Shown one piece after another: positions 1-6,253 of a DNA stretch of 6,361 bases. Source of the stretch: Propionibacteriaceae bacterium. GTDB lineage: Bacteria > Actinomycetota > Actinomycetes > Propionibacteriales > Propionibacteriaceae. Below the pieces are notes generated by a model. The model made no database searches and was not told where the DNA came from. It was given only the letters and a program-made list of their open reading frames with translations. The DNA is taken from NCBI GenBank assembly GCA_009778535.1, contig WRJP01000103.1, forward strand, positions 1 to 6,361. The letters are read 5' to 3'. Numbering within the stretch: position 1 is the stretch's first letter; each line of letters opens with the position of its first letter. Both the position numbers and the translations under genes were made by a program.

Positions 1-3000
1 ATGGTGTAAGTACCAGCAGTATTCGTGGTAACCGTGCCCTTGTACACGCCAGAATCAGCCGGATCCTCAGCGAAATCACCAAAGGTAGGTCCAGTTGGAT
101 CACTGGAAAGCACCAACTGAGCCTTGGTAAGTCCAGAAATCGGGTTGTCGAACTTATCACGCAACGTAATAACCACGTCAGCATTCTCGCCAACCTCGAC
201 ATAATCGGTGACAGTCAGTGAAGACTTGTCTGGATCAATTTCGTCAGCGAAGAACGTGCGATCTTGTGGGGAAGCCTTGGCAGTGTCGCCGCCGCCGCCA
301 ACATCGGTATTGGCAATCTTGGCGTGAATCGCATACGTGTCAGCCTTCTCAGAAGTGAAGGTCACTTCACAGGTACCCTGAGCATTCGTGGTGCACTTGC
401 CATTGCTGGCGAACTGCACCTCAGCCGGATCAGCGGTGAACGTGAACTCGTGACCAGGCAGCAAGTTACCAAAATCGTCCTTCGCGGTGATCTTGGCGGT
501 GTAGTTGGTTCCAACCACAATCGGACCCGCTGGTGTGATATCCAGTTCCGCGAATTCCGGATATGGATCGGTTGTAGGCGTGAACTCGACGGTCTTGGGG
601 GAATCTGGAGGAGTGTTACCGCCAGTAATATCCACCTGCGAACCTGACGCATCCACAACCTTCGCATTCACCGTGTAGGTGCCCACGATGTTAGAAGTCA
701 TGTAGACCTTGCACTGACCAGCAGCATCAGTCATACAAGTCGTAATCTCATCGCCAGACTCGTTATTGAGTTTCAGATCAGAATCTGGAGTTGACAGATA
801 AACCGTCTGATTCGCCATAGCGGTGCCAGCAGCATCCTTGACCGTAGCCGTACCAACGATGTCTTGGCCGGTTGTAGTCGAGGTCTTGTCGATCGTGAAC
901 GTGGAAGTGTTCGGCGAAGGAACCATCGCCAACTCAACCACACAGGTAACGTCAACCAAATTACCGGTCATTACATTCGGTGCAATCGTGAAACTACCAT
1001 TGCTCATATTCACCGTATAGTCGGTGTCCTTTGTCAAGGCAGTGCCATTAACTGAATCGTTACACACCACATCAGTTACCGCCCAACCCGCAGGTAGCGT
1101 GCCGGTCGGGGTCACCGTGGTAGCGGTGCCAACAACTGCAATCGCGTGTGGAGTGGAAGAAACCACCTTCATACCCGAGACAGTTGTAGAAATTGAATCT
1201 GTCGTTTGTGACGGTGCCGCAGAAACCACGTTAGTCAGCGAGAAGCCCTGATTAGTGATCGTGCCACCGTTGGTCTTCATACCAAGACGAATCTGGGCAG
1301 TTGCATAGTAAATCCGGTAGTCCTCAATTTCACCAGGAGTAACCCACGGAGTCGTGTTCGCCCCAGCCGAATCCTTCAATGGTGCATACGAACCGGTCGC
1401 ATTATCCGAAGAAGTTGCAGGTACGTTTGAAGCGTTGAAACGTGCCACCGCTGGAGAAATCCCGCCAGCCGGAGCAGTCGTAGCTAGCACAGAGGACAAG
1501 ACAGCCTTGCCATCACTGACCGTGCCGAAGTTTTTACCTGAACCAGCACCGGTGGGCAATGTCGTCGAACCCATCGGGGAGAAGAACCCGGTAACGGTGA
1601 CATTGGACTCGCCGCCAATCTCTGGAGAAGCAGTAACATCAGCTTGCAGGTTGTAGCTCAGGCCAGCGGAGAAGAGCTGATCTTGCAGCGGAACCTTGAC
1701 ACCATCAGCCAACAAGACGAAGATGCCGTCGTCGCTATCGTGCGCGTTGGAGTTCGGGTCATTGACGCCATTGTTGTATGTACCATTCTTTTCACCCAAG
1801 GTGATGGTGCCCAAATCGCCATTGGCGTGGAATGGGCCGTTATCGTTGGCAAGCGACTTGTTCGGGGAGGCCGCGTCGCCCCAGGAACCGTATGACGCAA
1901 AGCCAAAATCAGCCGACACAACCGCAAGGTCGGTGTGCATATCGACCTTAGACACCCAGGCAGCGCCAGTATTCTGGTCGAAAACTCCACCAGAGCCGAG
2001 GGTCGTTGGATCAATCCGATCCTGCCTGGCACCCATACACGGGCCAGAGGTGGTGTGCTCTTTACGCGAAATCGCACCATTGTCATTTTCAAAGCAGTAG
2101 GCGGTAACCGTGTTGACCTCCATTGGGTCAAGAATTCCGTCACCATTCTCGTCGAAGGAGAAATCGCCACCCGATGCATAGGTCTGATAGACGTTCATGC
2201 CATCTACCTGTGGCTGCTTGGGTCGCACATAAAAGGCGTGCCCGGAATCTGGCAGCAGCGCTGCATAATCGCCCTCGGGGTCTGTCAGTACAGAACCCTT
2301 CAGAACGGCTGGTCCGCCAGGAGTGAGCTGCTCATAAATCTCAACCTCGACATTCATGATGCCGGGCTCGCCAGGATCGCGCACCCCGTTACCATTCAAA
2401 TCATGGAAGATGGTGCCTTCGATAACCGGTGCCAACTGCGCGGCACCAAGATCCAAGTGACCAGTGCCCTCAGGAGTTGAGCTACCACTTAAAAGTTCAG
2501 ACGTGCCAGCAAGAGTGTCCATGCGCCAAGTGTTACCGCCAATGATCAGCACATACAACGAGCCATCAAGGAAGGCCATGCCGTATCCGGTGTTTGTGGT
2601 GCCAGGACCAGAGAAGAACCTCGCCACCGACCATGTCCAACTTCCACTCGGATTTGGTTCACCATTGTCTAGCAGCGGAACATTGATCCGCACTAGAGCC
2701 TGTTGGTTGCTGCCATTCCTCATGAAAATGTAAAAGTCGCCATTTGCATCAATCGCCATGTCCGAGGCGTAAGTCCAGTTACCAGTCGCGTTGCCTGGCA
2801 TGCCAGCGTCGCTCCACTGCTGATTCAGCGAACGACCTGCTTTCGGAGTGATGGTATTGCCAGAACAGGCTATTGGGGTCACGTTGCCATTTGAGGAAAC
2901 CTTGTAGATACCTAACGGCAATGTGCCCTGTGCGCCTGTAGTAGTTCCATTGAATGTACCAGCGGCATAGCTGCTCACATAAACATAGCCATTCTTCTGG

Positions 3001-3509
3001 TTGATCTCGGCGCCCCACATGGCTCCGGTACGGCATAGGTTACCGTTGAAAGATCCAGGAAGGTTATAGCCAGTGATTGCATTTAACCGGGGTGCGGCTG
3101 GATTAGTCATATCAGGAACAAGTACCTGGGAGTTACCATTAGTACGAGTGGCAAAAAACATGATGTCGTGGTTGCCTTCGTGCTTGAACACCGGTCCTAC
3201 ACCAATGGTCTGCATCGCAGTACCAGCCGTACCATTTGTTGACTGGTTGTACGTGATCGCGGATTGCCATGCACCGTTAAAGCTGCTCAAGCTTCCCGGG
3301 TCATCAATTACGACAACATTCTGTTCACCCGTTTGTCGGAACAATTGGCTCCTTGAAAAGGGCGGTCTCCATGTGCCTGAAAATCCTACTGCTTCTGCGG
3401 ATGGGGCGTTGATCGCTTGCAGCGTAATCAAACCTCCAATCGCTAAAGCAAAAGACAAGATACCGGCTACGGCTTTTCCGAGTGACCGGCCGCTAGTGCG
3501 TTTACTCAT
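1..3509 (-). CDS. Large secreted multi-domain surface protein (SdrD_B / GEVED / Ig-like repeats), 3' end outside window
   Basis: The frame is open from ATG at 3509-3507 to the left edge: 1169 codons and no stop, so the C-terminus is missing. The start is supported by an AGGAG ribosome site and a signal peptide (residues 1-40). Visible architecture: residues 45-350 form a beta-propeller-like region with repeated strands such as GYVYVSS, DMAIDANGDFYIF and GMAFLDGSLYVL, resembling DUF6923-type regions. Residues 361-450 are SdrD_B-like (GTIFHDLNGNGVRDPGEPG). Residues 525-740 resemble a GEVED domain, closing with PGEIEDY at 725-731. Residues 745-862 resemble a prealbumin/SpaA-like fold (LPAGWAVTDVVC ... 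FTIAPNVMTGN). From 865 come Ig-like (Big_1/invasin-like) repeats. Such proteins are usually wall-anchored adhesins or fibrous surface proteins; that role is inferred, since no sorting signal is visible. The ligand is unknown. The gene is divergent from a two-component system. Confidence 0.95.
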   Translation of the reverse strand, partial: MSKRTSGRSLGKAVAGILSFALAIGGLITLQAINAPSAEAVGFSGTWRPPFSRSQLFRQTGEQNVVVIDDPGSLSSFNGAWQSAITYNQSTNGTAGTAMQTIGVGPVFKHEGNHDIMFFATRTNGNSQVLVPDMTNPAAPRLNAITGYNLPGSFNGNLCRTGAMWGAEINQKNGYVYVSSYAAGTFNGTTTGAQGTLPLGIYKVSSNGNVTPIACSGNTITPKAGRSLNQQWSDAGMPGNATGNWTYASDMAIDANGDFYIFMRNGSNQQALVRINVPLLDNGEPNPSGSWTWSVARFFSGPGTTNTGYGMAFLDGSLYVLIIGGNTWRMDTLAGTSELLSGSSTPEGTGHLDLGAAQLAPVIEGTIFHDLNGNGVRDPGEPGIMNVEVEIYEQLTPGGPAVLKGSVLTDPEGDYAALLPDSGHAFYVRPKQPQVDGMNVYQTYASGGDFSFDENGDGILDPMEVNTVTAYCFENDNGAISRKEHTTSGPCMGARQDRIDPTTLGSGGVFDQNTGAAWVSKVDMHTDLAVVSADFGFASYGSWGDAASPNKSLANDNGPFHANGDLGTITLGEKNGTYNNGVNDPNSNAHDSDDGIFVLLADGVKVPLQDQLFSAGLSYNLQADVTASPEIGGESNVTVTGFFSPMGSTTLPTGAGSGKNFGTVSDGKAVLSSVLATTAPAGGISPAVARFNASNVPATSSDNATGSYAPLKDSAGANTTPWVTPGEIEDYRIYYATAQIRLGMKTNGGTITNQGFSLTNVVSAAPSQTTDSISTTVSGMKVVSSTPHAIAVVGTATTVTPTGTLPAGWAVTDVVCNDSVNGTALTKDTDYTVNMSNGSFTIAPNVMTGNLVDVTCVVELAMVPSPNTSTFTIDKTSTTTGQDIVGTATVKDAAGTAMANQTVYLSTPDSDLKLNNESGDEITTCMTDAAGQCKVYMTSNIVGTYTVNAKVVDASGSQVDITGGNTPPDSPKTVEFTPTTDPYPEFAELDITPAGPIVVGTNYTAKITAKDDFGNLLPGHEFTFTADPAEVQFASNGKCTTNAQGTCEVTFTSEKADTYAIHAKIANTDVGGGGDTAKASPQDRTFFADEIDPDKSSLTVTDYVEVGENADVVITLRDKFDNPISGLTKAQLVLSSDPTGPTFGDFAEDPADSGVYKGTVTTNTAGTYT
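3..917 (-). repeat. Tandem Ig-like (Big_1/invasin-like) domains, at least three
   Basis: Three related beta-sandwich units follow one another at residues about 865-950, 981-1066 and 1088 to the window edge (917-660, 569-312 and 248-3). Each has an early GxxxxxxxxxxDxxGN-like strand pair (VGTATVKDAAG, AKITAKDDFGN, VVITLRDKFDN) and a late strand of the GTYT type. Units 1 and 2 share a C-x7-C hairpin (C925/C933 and C1039/C1047) before that strand; unit 3 lacks it. Linkers are rich in Gly, Pro, Asp and Thr, including a GGGG run at 1071-1074. Period is about 107-120 residues. The repeats are divergent at the protein level, so this is not a recent duplication. Such domains typically act as a stalk that lifts the N-terminal part from the cell surface. 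Confidence 0.75.
3390..3509 (-). other. Signal peptide of the large surface protein
   Basis: Residues 1-40 show the three parts of a Sec signal: a basic start (MSKRTSGRSLGK), a hydrophobic core at about residues 13-30 (AVAGILSFALAIGGLITL) and a polar end with an A-E-A motif at 38-40. Cleavage is predicted after Ala40, leaving a mature protein that begins VGFSG. There is no lipobox cysteine, so a lipoprotein is unlikely. Confidence 0.88.
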
Positions 3510-3513
3510 TGGT

Positions 3514-3523
3514 TCCTTCTCCT
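3514..3523 (-). promoter_or_regulatory. Ribosome binding site of the surface protein gene
   Basis: On the minus strand AGGAGAAGGA is followed by ACCA and then the ATG at 3509. AGGAG lies nine bases before the start. This decides the start codon and agrees with the signal peptide that begins there. Confidence 0.85.
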
Positions 3524-3562
3524 AACCAACCGAGGGGCTAATGGACTGAATGGCGAAACAGC

Positions 3563-3590
3563 CCAAAGTACAAGTCCGTTTAGACTTTGG
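3563..3590. promoter_or_regulatory. 7-bp inverted repeat, candidate operator
   Basis: CCAAAGT (3563-3569) and ACTTTGG (3584-3590) are perfect reverse complements separated by 14 bases. The element begins at the predicted transcription start of the surface protein gene, where a bound repressor would block initiation or a leader hairpin could form. There is no T-run, so it is not a terminator. The binding protein is unknown. Confidence 0.4.
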
Positions 3591-3596
3591 TAGTAG

Positions 3597-3625
3597 ACAC
3601 TATCAACGTAGCCGAGCGTAAGCAA
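3597..3625 (-). promoter_or_regulatory. Candidate promoter of the surface protein gene
   Basis: The minus strand reads TTGCTT (3625-3620), 17 bases, then TAGTGT (3602-3597). TTGCTT matches four of six bases of TTGACA, and TAGTGT keeps the TA....T frame of the -10 box. Transcription would start near 3590, giving a leader of about 80 nt. Spacing is ideal, but the matches are partial and other hexamer pairs nearby cannot be excluded. Confidence 0.4.
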
Positions 3626-3891
3626 CCCGTCATGCAATATCCGCAGGAGATGGACAGTGTTTATGCGCAATTTATTACTGAAACTACGCCAATCTCTTGG
3701 AGCGATTACGGTATTTCCACACAAACTTTACGTATTTGCAGTGCGCGGACTCTTCGATGCAGTTGCGCCGGAATAGCCTTGAAACTCCTGCTTGACCTGC
3801 GGTATCAGGGCTGAAGGCTCGAAAGTAGGTAGTTGGTTGCTGGTTTCTGCGTGACGGAAGTGCGGACATGGCGAATGTTGCCGGGCACCCA

Positions 3892-3917
3892 CTGAGTCTG
3901 CCTGAAAATCATCTGAA
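3892..3917 (+). promoter_or_regulatory. Phased CTGAR direct repeats, candidate response-regulator binding site
   Basis: CTGAG at 3892-3896, CTGAA at 3902-3906 and CTGAA at 3913-3917 lie in the same orientation at steps of 10 and 11 bases, about one helical turn. OmpR/PhoB-family regulators, the family of the downstream gene product, usually bind tandem direct repeats with this phasing. The site is about 100 bases upstream of the regulator start, so autoregulation is a reasonable inference. The pentamer is short and binding is not shown. Confidence 0.4.
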
Positions 3918-3932
3918 CAACCTAAAGGGTTG
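3918..3932. promoter_or_regulatory. Short inverted repeat upstream of the response regulator gene
   Basis: CAACC and GGTTG flank a five-base centre (TAAAG), immediately after the last CTGAA repeat. The arms are only 5 bp, so chance is possible. An overlapping pair CTAAA/TTTAG (3922-3926 and 3934-3938) adds further symmetry. It may extend the regulator site or serve a second factor. Confidence 0.25.
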
Positions 3933-3962
3933 GTTTAGAAATCTCCCGCAGCGCACAGCAGA

Positions 3963-3992
3963 TTCACAGATTACCCATAGCTAGTTTACGTT
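3963..3992 (+). promoter_or_regulatory. Weak candidate promoter of the two-component operon
   Basis: TTCACA (3963-3968) matches TTGACA in five of six bases and is followed after 18 bases by TACGTT (3987-3992), which keeps the TA...T pattern. Transcription would begin only a few bases before the ribosome site, giving a very short leader. The CTGAR repeats lie about 45-70 bases upstream of the -35 box, where an activator could act. The -10 box is poor. Confidence 0.28.
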
Positions 3993-4000
3993 AGCAGTTG

Positions 4001-4006
4001 AGAGGA
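4001..4006 (+). promoter_or_regulatory. Ribosome binding site of the response regulator gene
   Basis: AGAGGA is followed by seven bases and ATG at 4014. An overlapping ATG at 4006-4008 is in another frame and too close to be used, so 4014 is the preferred start. Confidence 0.75.
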
Positions 4007-4013
4007 TGGGTAC

Positions 4014-4751
4014 ATGTCGAATGCGCGAAATGGTTCAGATTCACTCACTCATGCAGACGGAAGTCCGATTCGGATATTGGCTGTAGACGACGAACCGATG
4101 CTCACCGAGCTGCTCTCCATGGCGTTGCGCTATGAGGGCTGGGAGGTCGAGACGGCAGCCAGCGGAAGTCAGGCTGTTAGTGCAGCTCGGAAACTGCGCC
4201 CTGATGCCATCGTGCTTGACATCATGTTGGGAGATTTTGACGGGCTGGAAGTGATGCGGCGGATTCGGGCGGAGCAGCCGCAGGTTCCGGTGATTTTCTT
4301 GACCGCCAAAGATTCGCTGTCAGATCGGATTGCTGGGTTGACTGCTGGCGGGGACGATTATGTGACTAAACCGTTCTCGCTGGAAGAATTAGTTGCGCGA
4401 CTGCGTTCGCTGCTTCGCCGCACGGGAGCGACGACTGTCCAGGTGGCTAATCAACTCCAGGTGGGCGATCTGTTGCTGGATGAAGATTCGCATGAGGTGT
4501 TTCGGGACGGAGAGCCGATCTCACTGACAGCCACCGAGTTTGAGTTGCTGCGCTATTTGATGCGGAACCCAAACCGGGTGCTGTCGAAAGCGCAAATCCT
4601 GGATCGGGTCTGGAACTACGACTTCGGGGGGCAAGCTAACGTCGTTGAACTCTACATCTCCTATCTGCGCAAGAAGATTGACGCCGGTCGCCCCCCCATG
4701 ATTCACACCTTGCGCGGCGCAGGCTATCTACTAAAACCTGCGGTCGCGTAA
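4014..4751 (+). CDS. OmpR/PhoB-family response regulator, PhoP/TrcR-like
   Basis: This 245-residue cytoplasmic transcription factor has the usual length and two-domain order of its family. The receiver domain (about 18-133) has the acidic pair D25/D26, phospho-acceptor D69 in VLDIML, T97 in FLTAKD, and Y116 and K119 in DDYVTKPFSLEEL. The winged-helix DNA-binding domain (about 145-243) ends with LSKAQILDRVW, NVVELYISYLRKKID and HTLRGAGYLL. The wording closely resembles mycobacterial PhoP and TrcR regulators, but orthology cannot be settled by eye, so no symbol is given. The first 17 residues are a polar extension. One small oddity: the residue after D69-I-M-L is Gly73 where Pro is usual. The gene overlaps the kinase start by one base (TAATG), which implies one operon and translational coupling. 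Phosphorylation by the kinase should promote dimerisation on direct repeats. Confidence 0.95.
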   Translation: MSNARNGSDSLTHADGSPIRILAVDDEPMLTELLSMALRYEGWEVETAASGSQAVSAARKLRPDAIVLDIMLGDFDGLEVMRRIRAEQPQVPVIFLTAKDSLSDRIAGLTAGGDDYVTKPFSLEELVARLRSLLRRTGATTVQVANQLQVGDLLLDEDSHEVFRDGEPISLTATEFELLRYLMRNPNRVLSKAQILDRVWNYDFGGQANVVELYISYLRKKIDAGRPPMIHTLRGAGYLLKPAVA

Positions 4752-6253
4752 TGGACGCTTCCAAACGGGTGTCCTTACCCTGGGTTTCGATACACCAGCA
4801 TTCTGCTGGCACCGGGCCAGCAGGAGAGGAGGCAACACTCAACCAACGAGACCGTATTGGGCGTGGGACGCTTTCGCGGAAGTTGGCATTTAGGACGACT
4901 GCGCTGGTGGCTGCAATTACTATTGTGCTCAGCGGGGTGACGCTGGCCACGTCGTACCAAACTCTCACGCAAGGACTCGACAATCGACTAGCGACCGCGT
5001 TGACTCGTAGCGGAGAAGGACGCAGCGCAACATCCGACGATCCTGAAGGTTCGGGGATGATTCGTATCGACAAGATTCGCGGAGTAACGTTCATCAGTTG
5101 GCCGCAAGCAGAAGATACCCGCACTATAGAGAGGTACGCCTTGCTGTTGTCGCGTGTGAAGCCTGGCGTCCCGCACACCATGATCGTCGGCAATCTCGGC
5201 CCGTATCGGATTCTTAATAATGGCGCGACAATTGTGGGCTTGCCGCTGCGAGACGTGCATGACCAGATGCGGCGGCATTGGTTGTTCGCAATCATTTTCA
5301 CGTTGGCGGCGATCGCGTTGGCATATTTCGGGGCTCGGACTGTGGTTGCAATCAGTATGCGCGGGTTGAACCGCCTGGCTGATACTGCAACGCGGGTTTC
5401 GGCATTGCCGCTGTCGAGTGGGGAAGTGGCAGTGCCGGTACGTTTTGAGGCGGAAGTTAACGAAACGCGCGACGAGGTGGGTCAGGTTGGACTTGCGCTG
5501 AATCAAATGCTAGATCATGTCGAGCGGGCGTTGGAGGCTAGACATCGCAGCGAACAGAAGGTGCGTCAATTTGTGGCGGATGCGTCGCATGAGCTGCGCA
5601 ATCCGTTGGCGGCGATACGCGGATATTCGGAGTTGGCAGTGCGGAATCGGGCGGAGTTATCTGGCGACAGTATGCATGCATTGGAGCGAATAAATGGCGC
5701 TGCTGATCAGATGAGTGCGCTGGTGGAGGATTTGCTGTTGTTGGCGCATTTGGATTCGCAGCCGACGCTTGATTTGAAGCCCACAGATGTGACCGAGATT
5801 GTGTTGAAGGCGGTCGGGGATGCAAAGGCGGCTGGGGCTGGGTACAACTGGAAGTTGGAGTTGCCAGCCGAGCCGTTGTTTGCCAACGCCGACCCGTATC
5901 GGTTGCAGCAGGTGTTGGCTAACCTGCTCGGGAATGCGCGCACGCATACTCCGGCTGGGACGACGGTGCTGACTCGGCTTTGGCAGGCAGGATCTGATGT
6001 TTGTGTCGCGGTCTGTGACGATGGACCTGGCGTGCCGCCGGAGATTGCGGATCGAGTCTTTGAACGTTTCAGCCGCGCCGAATCCAGCCGAGTCCGGCAT
6101 GCCGGAGCTCCCAGCACCGGACTAGGCTTGGCGATAGTCGCCGCTGTGATCGAAGCACACTGCGGACATGTTGTCCTTGAGTCAGTTCCTGGCGACACAC
6201 AGTTCACCATTACACTGCCAGCTTGCGACCCACCCCTTTCTTCCGCAGATTGA
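4751..6253 (+). CDS. Membrane sensor histidine kinase, partner of the response regulator
   Basis: This 500-residue protein has a cytoplasmic N-terminal stretch (1-45), membrane helix 1 (about 49-69), an extracytoplasmic sensor of about 105 residues, helix 2 (about 177-197), a HAMP linker (about 198-262), a HisKA helix pair with H280 in FVADASHELRNPL, and a HATPase domain. The ATP-site boxes are N-box QQVLANLLGNARTH (386-399), G1 DDGPG (423-427), F-box RVFERF (435-440) and G2 TGLGLAIV (456-463). The sensor ends with YRILNNGATIVGLPLRDV, typical of actinobacterial PhoR/TrcS-like kinases; the signal is unknown. N284 follows the HExxN/T pattern linked to phosphatase activity, so it may also dephosphorylate its partner. 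Two mild departures from close relatives are Asn at 284 where Thr is commoner and Gly204 where HAMP usually has Pro. I chose ATG 4751 because it overlaps the regulator stop; it has no clear ribosome site of its own, consistent with coupling. Confidence 0.95.
   Translation: MDASKRVSLPWVSIHQHSAGTGPAGEEATLNQRDRIGRGTLSRKLAFRTTALVAAITIVLSGVTLATSYQTLTQGLDNRLATALTRSGEGRSATSDDPEGSGMIRIDKIRGVTFISWPQAEDTRTIERYALLLSRVKPGVPHTMIVGNLGPYRILNNGATIVGLPLRDVHDQMRRHWLFAIIFTLAAIALAYFGARTVVAISMRGLNRLADTATRVSALPLSSGEVAVPVRFEAEVNETRDEVGQVGLALNQMLDHVERALEARHRSEQKVRQFVADASHELRNPLAAIRGYSELAVRNRAELSGDSMHALERINGAADQMSALVEDLLLLAHLDSQPTLDLKPTDVTEIVLKAVGDAKAAGAGYNWKLELPAEPLFANADPYRLQQVLANLLGNARTHTPAGTTVLTRLWQAGSDVCVAVCDDGPGVPPEIADRVFERFSRAESSRVRHAGAPSTGLGLAIVAAVIEAHCGHVVLESVPGDTQFTITLPACDPPLSSAD

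Larger units (their letters stand above)
3524..4000. other. Divergent intergenic region without a supported gene
   Basis: About 480 bases separate the ribosome sites of the surface protein gene and the response regulator gene. Short open frames exist on both strands (for example 3587-3814 plus and 3684-3869 minus), but they lack ribosome sites, convincing starts or recognisable protein features. No tRNA-like cloverleaf, CRISPR or insertion-sequence end is seen. The contents I can support are candidate promoters at both ends, the 3563-3590 palindrome, the 3918-3932 inverted repeat and CTGAA pentamers, all on the plus strand. The middle (about 3626-3880) holds nothing else I can name. Confidence 0.7.

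Noticed and set aside
264..3525. Several plus-strand frames and alternative minus-strand frames (for example 1935-2480, 1354-1656, 3073-3525, 1658-2179)
   Set aside because: They are other-frame shadows of the surface protein gene, whose frame is open throughout and carries recognisable domains.
3587..3814. Plus-strand open frame of 75 codons in the intergenic region
   Set aside because: TTG start without a ribosome site, no recognisable features, and it overlaps the candidate promoter of the surface gene.
3684..3869. Minus-strand open frame of 61 codons in the intergenic region
   Set aside because: No ribosome site before its ATG, basic low-information composition, and no signal peptide or membrane segment.
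3510..4013. tRNA, riboswitch, CRISPR or insertion-sequence end in the intergenic region
   Set aside because: No cloverleaf or T-loop consensus, no regularly spaced repeats of 20 bases or more, and no terminal inverted repeats with target duplication were found by reading.
4883..4885. TTG as an alternative kinase start just before the first membrane helix
   Set aside because: It is about 50 bases downstream of the only good ribosome-like tract, and the ATG overlapping the regulator stop is a more usual coupled start.
4636..5301. Minus-strand open frame of 221 codons
   Set aside because: It is antisense to the regulator end and kinase start, both clearly coding, and has no recognisable motif.
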